Source: Azadirachta indica (lineage: Eukaryota > Streptophyta > Magnoliopsida > Sapindales > Meliaceae). From it: 64,000 nt of DNA. The notes beneath the pieces were generated by a model. It was not told the origin of the DNA. It did no database searches and saw nothing but the letters and a program-made list of their open reading frames with translations. The position numbers and the translations under genes are program-made. Below, piece after piece: positions 25,064 through 34,569 of this stretch. The stretch is from assembly GCA_022749755.1 (NCBI GenBank), contig CM040453.1, forward strand, positions 16,005,368 to 16,069,367, given 5' to 3'. How positions within the stretch are numbered: position 1 is the stretch's first letter; each line of letters opens with the position of its first letter.

Positions 25064-25424
25064 ATGGCTTCTTCACCAAAGCTTCGAAGTCTCCTCTGCA
25101 GCCTCCTGCTCATCGTCTCTCTCGTTCTCTTCGCTCATTCTTCTGGTAATTAGTAATATTCTCTTGTTAAAGAGAATATATTTGTATTATTTTAATAAAA
25201 ATATTTAATTTTATTTGTAAATGGGTACAGAAATTGAAGAAGAGTCAGCTGCTGCGAGAGAAACCCTGGGCTGTAAGTATATTGATAGCCCCTGCAACGT
25301 GGCTAAGGACTGTCCTAAAGCTTGCAGGGAAGCAAAATTGAGTCCGAAAGATCCTGCTTGCTACCCCAACCCTGGTCTCGACGGCATTATTACATGTTGC
25401 TGCCAGAGGAATAAAAAAACCTAA
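25064..25424 (+). CDS. secreted 8-Cys defensin-like peptide (type A)
   Basis: Two exons (25,064-25,145 and 25,231-25,424) give 91 aa. Exon 1 encodes a classic signal peptide: MASSPKLR, then a Leu/Val-rich core ending FAHSSG, with the intron right after it, as in many plant defensin-like genes. The mature part begins with an acidic stretch (EIEEESAAARE) and has eight Cys spaced C-x6-C-x5-C-x3-C-x11-C-x11-CCC. The C-x3-C plus the Cys pair in the terminal CCC recall the cysteine-stabilised alpha-beta fold of plant defensins, but the order is not that of standard defensins. A role in defence or cell signalling is an inference. The exon-2 sequence is almost repeated at 30,193-30,380. Confidence 0.8.
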
Positions 25425-26640
25425 TTAAGTAATGATTAATTATATATAATATTTTCCCTAATTTTGTTTGTTCTTTAATCTTCTATATACAAAAAATTCA
25501 ATAAACTGGGTTAGGGTTCAATCCCATTTAAGTATGTTATCAAGGGATTGTGTTAATCTTTTTCTTTATTATTTTTAATCTTTATTATTATTATTCACAA
25601 AAATGATGAACAAATGCTATGATATCTCTTATGTTAGTTGAATAAATTATATTACTCACTTTGTAGGATGGCGCTCCATCCATTTCTACTAAAAGATTTA
25701 TTATGAGCACTCATATTTTAATAAAAAATTTACTACAAATATACTCATGATATAATTAATGAATACTCATATTTTAATAAAAAATTTAGTATAAATGTGC
25801 CCATGATATAGTTTAATATGAAGGTTATTATAGTGTTACTCTTGACACTCATTTTAGTACAATTATTTACCTTAAATTCTAAATTTTTCTCATAATATTT
25901 TAGAATCATTAATTGACTTGTTGAGAAAGAAATCAATATTAGGAAAATTAAAACTAAAAAAAAATTTGCAGAAATCAGTTTGAAAAAAAAAGGTATCTGG
26001 TTTGATGCATTTTCTTTTTAGTTGTGTTATTACATGTTGCTACAAGAAAATAAAAAAAACCTAATTAACTAATAATTATTTATATATAATATTTCCCTAA
26101 TTTTGTTTTTTCTTTAATCTTCTATATACAAAAAATTCAATAAACTGGGTTAGGGTTCAATCCCATTTAAGTATGTTATCAAGTGATTGCGTTAATCTTT
26201 TTCTTTATTATTTTTAATCTTTAGTATTATTATATATTCACAAAAATGATGAACAAATGCTATGATATCTCTTATGTTAGTTGAATAAATTACATTTCTC
26301 ACTTTGTAGCATGGGGCTCCATCCATTTCTACTAAAAAAATTTATTATGAGCACTCATATTTTTTAGTAAAAAGTTTAGTGTAAATATGTCGACAATATA
26401 GTTTAATATGAAGGACAATTTGATTTTAATAAATAATATAGTTTTACTCTTGACACTCATTTAAGGCACGTATGATTATTTACCTTAAATTCTAAATTTT
26501 TTTCATAATATTTTTAGAATCATTAATTAACTTGTTGAGAAAGAAATCGATATTTAGAAAAATTAAAACTGAAAAAAATTAGTGCAGAAATCAGTTTGAA
26601 AATAAAAGGTACCTTGGTTTGATGCATATTCTTTTTAAGT
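25425..26640. repeat. 0.64-kb tandem duplication of peptide 3' flank
   Basis: The DNA after gene A (25,425-25,980) is repeated at 26,062-26,620 with an offset of about 640 bp. Shared landmarks include GGGTTAGGGTTCAATCCCA, GATGAACAAATGCTATGATA and CTCTTGACACTCATTT. A third copy follows the broken gene at 30,381-30,950. Confidence 0.8.
26024..26064 (+). pseudogene. 3'-terminal fragment of a type A peptide gene
   Basis: About 40 bp match the last codons of gene A: TGTTATTACATGTTGCTAC, then the Lys-rich tail and TAA. Everything upstream of this point in the gene is missing, and the DNA before it is unrelated flank. It marks the edge of a tandem duplication. Confidence 0.65.
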
Positions 26641-27214
26641 TGTATTATTAAAACTACAGGCCTTTGAGCTAAAGAGAGATGATATTGAAACAGTTTATTT
26701 GAATGGATTATAAAGGATTATTATTGTAATTTATTCTAGAAAATAAGGGCTTGAATACAAAGTTAATGTGTGTGTGTGGAATCGAGTAAGAACAAATGAA
26801 TAAAAATTAAAAAAAAAAAAAGTAAGAATATTGAAAAACAGAAAATAAGAAATGAATTAAAGTTTTTGTACTAATGGGTCCGGGTCCTACATTGTAGGAC
26901 TTCTCCCACATTTGTGGTGGCTACTTTCCTTACCCTAAATGTAATTATTTTAAAATATTTAAAACAAAACTTAAAATATGTAAAGTAAAATTTAAAAAAG
27001 TTATAAATTGGCTTAAAAAGACTTTCCAAAAGGAAAAAAGGAAAAGAAAAATAGGCAATAAATAACAGATTTCCATTGCCTTACAATAGAAATTTTACAT
27101 ATATATATATATATATATGTATATAGAATCATCAATTGAATTATTTTCCAATAATATCATTATTCATTCCCATTTTACAGTAGTACAAATAAATTCTTGA
27201 CCTAATTATGGTCA

Positions 27215-27224
27215 CTATATAAAC
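27215..27224 (+). promoter_or_regulatory. TATA box of peptide gene B1
   Basis: CTATATAAAC lies 77 bp before the ATG and is conserved at 31,554-31,563 for the duplicate gene. Confidence 0.6.
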
Positions 27225-27300
27225 ATATATATTCTCCCATCTCCTCTTGTAACTAAAATAAGAATCCTTGGAAAAAAAAAAAAAAAGGAAAAAAAAAATC

Positions 27301-27651
27301 ATGGCTTCTTCAGCAAAGCTTCATCGTCTTCTCTGCAGCCTCTTCTTCGTCTCTCTCATTCTCCTCGCTCGTTCTTCTGGTAATTATTTAATCTTCTCTC
27401 CCTTTCACCTGTTTTTAATTTAATTATTTTATATAAAATAAATAATATCTTATCAATTATTTTTATAAATAGAAATAGAAGAGGGAGAGTCCGGCGACTG
27501 CAAGTATATAGAAACGCCGTGCACGTCGGAGGCCGACTGTTCTGCCGCATGCAGCAAACAACATTACAGTCCCCATGGTGCTTTATGTGTCCCCAACCCT
27601 ACACTCTCTGGGCAAGTCACCTGTTGCTGTGTAGTAGAAAAAATTAATTAA
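27301..27651 (+). CDS. secreted 8-Cys defensin-like peptide (type B1)
   Basis: Two exons (27,301-27,379 and 27,473-27,651) give 85 aa. Exon 1 encodes a signal peptide (MASSAKLHRLL, then a hydrophobic core to LLARSSG). The mature part starts EIEEGESGD and carries the same eight-Cys frame as type A (C-x6-C-x5-C-x3-C-x11-C-x11-CCC), but most other residues differ, for example ADCSAACSKQHYSPHG against KDCPKACREAKLSPKD. It ends VVEKIN. The intron position and phase equal those of type A, so both come from one ancestor. The TATA box is at 27,215. Secretion is well supported; an antimicrobial or signalling role is inferred from family resemblance only. Confidence 0.8.
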
Positions 27652-28311
27652 TTAATTAATAGGTATTATCATATGTTTAATTTGCTTCATATTTCTTTTT
27701 TATTTCTATTTTTGATTACTAAGAAATAATATAATCTCTCTTTAATATTAATGTTTAATCTTTTTTATTATTCGGACAAGATCTTGATATTAGTTGAATA
27801 AATAGTGTTACTATATTTTTTTGTTACTAGATTTATTATTATTAATTAAAAACTGCTAACCTACTACATATAATACCTCTTTTCTCATATTATTAGAAAG
27901 AAAGAAGCAAAAAAAATATTGATTCATTATTTTCGATAAGGTGACTAAATGTTTGTATATTCAAATCAAGATTAGCTATATATATATATATATATACACG
28001 TATGTATGTATGTATGTACGTATTCTGGAAACAAACAAATGAAGATTCTCATTGGCAGTAATTTACATTTTTATCCGAATGTTAATTAATAAATCCCTTT
28101 ACATCCAATGGTATTCAATTTTACTGAAAAAAATTAAATTTGTTGGCATAATATATCATCACCTCCATTTAAATTAAACACACTCTTCATCTCTGTATAA
28201 ACAAGAAGTAGTAGCAAAAGAAAAAAAATTACAAGCAATTCATGGCTTATTCACAAGCTTCGAAGTCTCTGCCTCCTCTTTATTGTTCGAAAATTACCAA
28301 AACCTCCCACG

Positions 28312-29107
28312 CAGTGGCGGAGCTCTTTACCGACCTAAGAGAGCCATGCCCCCCAAATCCTATCAAAATTTTTTAATACATTATTAATTTTTTAGTATGT
28401 AAAATATTTATTTGCCCCCAATTTTTTTAATAGTATGATATTTTTATATTAAAATTAATGTTTTTTTATTTTTTATATTTTTAATTATTCATTTTTAAAA
28501 TTATATAATGATAATTAGTTAAACATATTATATTTTAAATTTCAAAATTGTGATCCACTTATTTATTAATGCCTTACATATAAAGTAATTATTTTTAAGG
28601 AATTACTTATTTAATTTTGTTATCTATATAACTGAAATTTTTTTTTTGTATGGGAAAACTATATAATTTTAGAAATTCACCTTATAAGAAAAATATGTGT
28701 TTAAAAATGTTTTTTCTTAAAAATCGGCATTTTTTATTAACTTTTTGCAAGGAGGGCAATTTTTATTTTTTAGGACAAAAATGGGGTATTTTAATTTATT
28801 CCCCTTAATTTTTTTAGTTTTCTCTATTCTTTGATTTGAGGTAAGGAGAAAAAATTCTCAGAAAAAAAATTTTCAAAATATTTTTATTAAGTCTTTTAAA
28901 TTTATGCATTATCTAAATTTATTATATATGAATTTGTAGAAATATAACTATAAATTATAATTATGATAACCTTAATAATAAATTTATTATGATTATCTTA
29001 TTTTTTAATATTTAAATTTTAATATTTATTTATTAATTTTTAAATTTAAAAAATTAAATTACTATTCGTCCCCTTATCCCAAATTCTGGCCCCACTCCTG
29101 CTCCCAC
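28312..29107. mobile_element. AGTGGCGGAGC-type non-autonomous element, copy 1
   Basis: It begins AGTGGCGGAGC and ends with a rough inverse, GCTCCCAC, with AT-rich filler between. Short CCCC-rich words lie next to both ends (GCCATGCCCCCC on the left, TCTGGCCCCACTCC on the right). CTCCCAC is found just outside the left end and at the right border. A second copy, duplicated with its neighbours, is at 32,656-33,490. I cannot place it in a superfamily. Confidence 0.4.
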
Positions 29108-29299
29108 GTTAAGATTTTTCCGCTAAACTAACAAGAAAGTTGCGCTTTTAGTGAATGTCTTTTGGGAGTATTGCAAACAATAATTTTTAATGACGACAAA
29201 ACATAAATAAGATTTGAGGGAATAGAATATAATAATATAATATTATAATATAATTAAAAATAAACGAAAACATAAATATAAATATAAACATAATTATAA

Positions 29300-29475
29300 T
29301 TATATATAGCGATATTGACATATACCCCTGAGGTTTAGGCAATTAGGCAGATACCTCCCTGAGGTTTTACAAAAGACAAACACCGCCTGAGGTTTGGCCA
29401 AATAGGCAAATATTCTTTTGAAGTTAACTCTTCATCTGACACTGTTATGTTTAGAGGGTTAATTTCGTAAATGTA
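29300..29475. mobile_element. terminal part of a CTGAGGTTT-type foldback element
   Basis: Three CTGAGGTTT words occur within about 75 bp, next to AATTAGGCAGATA- and AAATAGGCAAATA-like words. The complete element at 55,885-56,965 has a similar terminal region. The opposite inverted end was not found before 30,190, so this copy seems truncated. The following stretch, 29,540-29,755, is open in one frame, unusually G/C-rich and of unknown origin, possibly captured host DNA. Confidence 0.4.
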
Positions 29476-31553
29476 ATTAAAAAAATAAAAATAAAAAATT
29501 GTATCAATTGTTTAAAAGTCAAAATAAAAAATTCTTTCGTGTTCGTTTTTAGTCAATTTGGGACCACAACCACTTATTCATTTTGTCTTCCTCAAAACTC
29601 CTCTCAAACTTTCTCATGTCGGTGCAAGTTTTGGTGCGAAAACTTCTACCGACGATGACAAAGATTCTGGCGTTGAAGGATTCGGCTTACATCTTCGGTG
29701 GTATAGTGGCTATTTTGCATGCGTTGGGGTCTTCAAGTCGGGTCAAAAGAGGTGAAAGCTGAACAAGGTAATACCCATTTCTACTTTTGTCTCTATTAGT
29801 GTGGTGATGTATTTTTGTTTCATTATGATGATGATTATATGTAGAAAAAAGTGATTTGAACCCATATTTGATTTTTGTACTTTGATAGTTGAAAATGGGT
29901 TAGGGTTTTATGTTGAATTTGGGGGTTTTTTGTTCTAAGTTGATCAAAGTAAAATTGATGGATAATACTTTGTAAATGAGTGATTATTTTGTAGAAAAAC
30001 TACATGCATGTTGATTTTTTTTTGTTTACATTATATATTGTTATGTTTAATGATAAATAAGGAGAAAACGTTCAATTCTTTTATGTAAACTATAACTTAT
30101 ATCCTAAACATGATACTTGTAATTTAGCTTCTGAGTCCTAAAAGAATATTTTACATGATACTTATTCATTTTGTATTTATCTTATATCCTAAAAGAAGAG
30201 TCAGCTGCTGCGAGAGAAAGCGTGGGCTGTAAGTATATTGATAGCCCATGCAACGTGGCTAAGGACTGTCCTAAAGCTTGCAGGGAAGCAAAATTGAGTC
30301 CGAAAGATCCTGCTTGCTACCCCAACCCTGGTCTCGACGGCAGTATTACATGTTGCTGCGAGAAGAATAAAAAAACCTAAGTAAGTAATGATTAATTATA
30401 TATAATATATCCCTAATTTTGTTCGTTCAGTAATCTTCTATGTACAAAAAAAAAATTTAATAAACTGGGTTAGGGTTCAATCCCAATTAAGTATGGTATC
30501 AAGTGATTGCGTTAATCTTTTTCTTCATTATTTTTAACCTTTATTATTATTATTCACAAAAATGATGAACAAATGCTATGATATCTCTTATGTTAGTTGA
30601 ATAAATTATATTTCTCACTTTGTGGGATGGGGCTCCATCGATTTCTACTAAAAAAATTTATTATGAGCACTCATATCTTAGTAAAAAGTTTAGTATAAAT
30701 ATGTCCACAATATAGTTTAATATGAAGGACAATTTAATTTTAATAAATAATATAGTGTTACTCTTGACACTCATTTAAGGTACGTATGATTATTTACCTT
30801 AAATTCTAAATTTTTTTCATAATATTTTTAGAATCATTAATTAACTTGTTGAGAAAGAAATCATATTTAGAAAAATTAAAACTGAAAAAAATTAGTGCAG
30901 AAATCAGTTTGAAAATAAAAGGTACCTTGGTTTGATGCATATTCTTTTTAAGTTGTATTATTAAAACTACGGGCCTTTGAGCTAAAGAGAGATGATATTG
31001 AAATAGTTTATTTGAATGGATTATAAAGGATTATTATTGTAATTTATTCTAGAAAATAAGGGCTTGAATACAAAGTTAATGTGTGTGTGTGTGGAAGCGA
31101 GTAAGAACGAATGAATAAAAATTAAAAAAAAAAAAGGAGTAAGAATATTGAAAAACAGAAGATAAGAAATGGAGAAAAGTTTTTGTACTAATGGGTTCGG
31201 GTCCTCCATTGTAGGACTTCTCCCACCTTTGTGGTGGCTACTTTCCTTATGCTAAATGTAATTATTTTAAAATATTTAAAACAAAAATTAAAATATGTAA
31301 AATAAAATTTAACAAATTAAGTTATAAATATGGCCATACCACAATACAGAACGAATTGGCTTAAAAAGACTTTTCAGAAGGAAAAAAAGAAAAGAAGGCA
31401 ATAAATAACAGATTTCCATTGCCTTACAATAGAAATTTTACATATATATATATATATGTATATAGAATCATCAATTGAATTATTTTCCAATAATATCATT
31501 ATTCATTCCCATTTTACAGTAGTACAAATAAATTCTTGACCTAATTATGGTCA

Positions 31554-31563
31554 CTATATAAAC
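31554..31563 (+). promoter_or_regulatory. TATA box of peptide gene B2
   Basis: CTATATAAAC, 75 bp before the ATG and identical to that of gene B1. Confidence 0.6.
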
Positions 31564-31637
31564 ATATATATTCTCCCATCTCCTCTTGTAACTAAAATAA
31601 GAATCCTTGGCAAAAAAAAAAAAAAGGAAAAAAATTC

Positions 31638-31988
31638 ATGGCTTCTTCAGCAAAGCTTCATCGTCTTCTCTGCAGCCTCTTCTTCGTCTCTCTCATTCTC
31701 CTCGCTCGTTCTTCTGGTAATTATTTAATCTTCTCTCCCTTTCACCTGTTTTTAATTTAATTGTTTTATATAAAATAAATAATATCTGATCAATTATTTT
31801 TATAAATAGAAATAGAAGAGGGAGAGTCCAGCGACTGCAAGTATATAGAAACGCCGTGCACGTCGCAGGCCGACTGTTCTGCTGCATGCAGTAAACAAGA
31901 TTACAGTCCCCATGGTGCTTTATGTGTCCCCAGCCCTACATTCCCCGGGCAAGTCACCTGTTGCTGTGTAGTAGAAAAAATTAATTAA
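31638..31988 (+). CDS. secreted 8-Cys defensin-like peptide (type B2)
   Basis: Tandem duplicate of the gene at 27,301, with exons 31,638-31,716 and 31,810-31,988, again 85 aa. Exon 1 (signal peptide) is identical at all 79 bases, and the intron differs at two sites. Exon 2 differs at nine bases that change six residues (G to S, E to Q, H to D, N to S, L to F, S to P), all between the cysteines or just before the first; every Cys and the tail VVEKIN are kept. It looks functional. The excess of replacement changes in the mature part suggests the two secreted peptides have diverged in target or activity. Confidence 0.8.
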
Positions 31989-32159
31989 TTAATTAATAGG
32001 TATTATCATATGTTTAATTTGCTTCATGTTTCTTTTTTATTTTTCTATTTTTGATTACTAAGAAATAATATAATCTCTCTTTAATATTAATGTTTAATCT
32101 TGTATTATTCGGACAAGATCTTGATAGTAGTTGAATAAATTGTGTTACTATAATTTTTG

Positions 32160-32166
32160 TTAATTG

Positions 32167-32200
<34 letters not shown>

Positions 32201-32205
32201 AATAA
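32160..32205. repeat. (ATT)n microsatellite
   Basis: An ATT/TTA run of about ten units in the 3' flank of B2. The equivalent site after B1 (about 27,833) has only a few units, so the array expanded after the duplication. Confidence 0.7.
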
Positions 32206-32589
32206 AAACTACTAACTTCTACATATAATACCTCTTTTCCATATTATTAGAAAGAAAGAAGTAAAAAAAATATTTATTCATTATTTTCGATAAGGTGACT
32301 AAATATTTGTATAATCAAATCAAGATTAGCTATATATATATATAGATATATATATATGTATGTATATATATATTCTGGAAACAAACAAATGAAGATTCTC
32401 ATTGGCAGTAATTTACATTTTTATCCGAATGTTAATTAATAAATCCCTTTACATCCAATAATATTCAATTTTACTGAAAAAAAAATTAAATTTGTTGGCA
32501 TAATCATCACCTCTATTTAAATCAAACACATTCTCCATCTGTGTGTAAACAAGAAGTAGTAGCAAAAGAAAAAAAATTACAAACAATTC

Positions 32590-32640
32590 ATGGCTTATTC
32601 ACAAGCTTCGAAGTTTCTGCCTCCTCGTTATTGTTCAAAA
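32590..32640 (+). pseudogene. exon-1 stub of a type A peptide gene (A3)
   Basis: ATGGCTTATTCACAAGCTTC matches the start of the A2 stub at 28,242 exactly, and the upstream flank also matches. The match is lost after about 45 bp. No exon 2 follows: the AGTGGCGGAGC-type element comes next, then the large Mutator-like element. It is a duplicated dead stub. Confidence 0.65.
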
Positions 32641-32655
32641 ATTACCAAAACCTCC

Positions 32656-33490
32656 CACGGCGGAGCTCTTTAGGGACCTAAGAGGGCCATACCCCGCAAG
32701 CCCTATCAAAATTTTTTAATACATTATTAATTTTTTTGTAATTTTAATTAGAGCATGTAAAATATTTATTTGCCCCCAATCTTTTTAAAAGTATGATATT
32801 TTTATATTAAAATTAATGTTTTTCTAGTTTTTATATTTTTAATTATTTATTTTTAAAATTATATAATGATAATTAGTTAAACATATTACATTTTTAATTT
32901 CAAAATAGTGATCCACTTATTTATTAATGCCTTACATATAAAGTAATTTTTTTAAGGAATTACTTATTTAATTTTGTCATCTATATAATTGGAAAATTTT
33001 TCCACATGGGAAAACTATAATTTTGGAAACATTCTCCTTGTAATTTTGGAAACATTCTCCTTGTAGGAAAGCTATGTGTGTAAAAATGTTTTTCCTTAAA
33101 AATCGATATTTTTTATTAACATTTTGCAAGGAGGGCCATTTTTATTTTTTACGATAAAAATGGTGTATTTTTAGTTATTTCCCTTAATTTTTTTTTTTAG
33201 TTTTCTCTCTTCTTTGATTCGATGTAAGGAGAAAAAATTCTTAAAAGAAAAATCTCCAAAGTATTTTATATAAGCTTTTTAAATTTATGCATTATCTAAA
33301 TTTATTATATATGAGTTTGCAGAAATATAACTACAAATTATAATTATGATAATCTTAATTATAAATTCATTATGATTATCTTATTTTTTAATATTTAAAT
33401 TTTAATATTTATTTATTAATTTTTGAATTTAAAAAATTAAATTATTATTCGGCCCCATATCGTAGATTCTGGCCCCATTCCGCCTCTCAC
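32656..33490. mobile_element. AGTGGCGGAGC-type non-autonomous element, copy 2
   Basis: Duplicate of the element at 28,312-29,107, in the same relation to the exon-1 stub. It contains a private short tandem repeat near 33,010-33,065 (TTTTGGAAACATTCTCCTTG, twice). Confidence 0.4.
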
Positions 33491-33814
33491 GTTAAGATTT
33501 TTTCGTTAAATTGACAAGAAAGTTGCGCTTTTAGGTAAATAACTTTGGGAGCATTGCAGAAAATAATTTTTAAATTAATATAATATTATTTTTGGTATTG
33601 AAATGATAATAATGATGAAAAAGACAAGAATTCAGGAAACACAATATAATAATATAATATTATAATATAATAAAAATAAACATAAATATAAATATAAATA
33701 AAACTAAAAGTATATATATAAACAAAGTTATATTTGTATTTAGAAGTAAAACTAAATATAAAATTATAAATAGAACTTATAAGAGGAATTAAAGGTGTAT
33801 AAAGGATCGGGGTC

Positions 33815-33960
33815 CTCTCCTTTTCTTGTGCATCTTTTAACTTTTGAAAAATTTATAAAAATATCTACTATTTACCCCAAATTTTTTGAAATGATCACTG
33901 TTTAAAATTATTTTAAAAAATGACTAAGTGAATTTTTTTGGATAAAATTACCCCTCCACC
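33815..33960 (+). repeat. left terminal inverted repeat of the MULE
   Basis: Pairs with the right end at 48,605-48,740 over roughly 130 bp. Shared words include AAAATTTATAAAAATAT, GATCACTGTT-like and TTATTTTAAAAAAT, ending in ATAAAATTACCCCTCC. Confidence 0.65.
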
Positions 33961-34569
33961 CAAAATTTAAAACCTCATCTTCTTCTTCTTTCTTTCTTCT
34001 TTCTTCTTCCGTTTTCCCTTAATAAAGAGATTTCTTCTCTATTTTTTGTACCACAAATTGCCAACCAGCCATTTGAATTAAAAGAAATCAACTAACCATT
34101 TATACAAGCAGGTAAGTAATTTTAATACGGAAAACAAAAAAAGAAAATTTATTAAAAATATAAAAATTGATGTTGTTTGTATATATTTTGAGATTATAGT
34201 GATGAAAATTATTATTGAGGTGTGTGTAGATTGTTTGAATGTGTTTGGTATACATAATTGAGAGAGAAAATGAAAATTGATATTTTGGAAACAAATCTGC
34301 GACATAATTTCGATCATGGTCAATTTTTTCTTTATGATTGAAAGTTAGTTTCGATCATGAGAAAAAATATCTGTGATCAAAAGTAACCTTTGATCAAAGG
34401 TAAATGGCTGTATTTGAAAGTTTCTTATGAGCATCGTAAAATTTGCTGTTTTCCTCCCATTTTTAAATAGAATTTGAGCAACTTTTATTTTTCTTAAATG
34501 ATGAAAAATTGTTTTTACTTAGAATTGTGTATAGAATATTGTTAATATTGTTGAGTTTTTGTATAGGTA

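Larger units (their letters stand above)
26060..29310. repeat. 4.3-kb tandem duplication, first copy
   Basis: This block matches 30,385-33,720 in the same order: peptide 3' flank, promoter, B-type gene, its 3' flank, a type A exon-1 stub, a transposon-like repeat, then an AT tail. Offsets measured at landmarks are 4,313 to 4,348 bp, so indels are few. The two transposon-like repeats duplicated along with the genes. Confidence 0.85.
28242..30380 (+). pseudogene. type A peptide gene split by transposon DNA (A2)
   Basis: The 5' flank and the first ~45 bp of exon 1 (from 28,242) match gene A, with small deletions. The match then breaks off into about 1.9 kb of unrelated DNA. Exon 2 resumes at about 30,193 and runs intact to the stop at 30,380, with all eight Cys codons and the CCC motif. 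Relative to gene A it has five residue changes, including TL to SV, I to S, and QR to EK near the end. The rest of exon 1, the intron and the first bases of exon 2 are gone. No ATG precedes exon 2 in frame, so a normal secreted product is unlikely. Confidence 0.75.
30385..33720. repeat. 4.3-kb tandem duplication, second copy
   Basis: Matches 26,060-29,310 throughout. The copies stop matching near 33,720, just before the left end of the large Mutator-like element. Confidence 0.85.

Noticed and set aside
27356..27550. Minus-strand frame across peptide gene B1 (and again at 31,693)
   Set aside because: It spans the exon, intron and exon of B1/B2 on the other strand and has no features of its own.
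34078..34323. Hydrophobic minus-strand frame just inside the MULE left end
   Set aside because: AT-rich composition gives long Phe/Ile/Leu frames by chance; no start context or motif.
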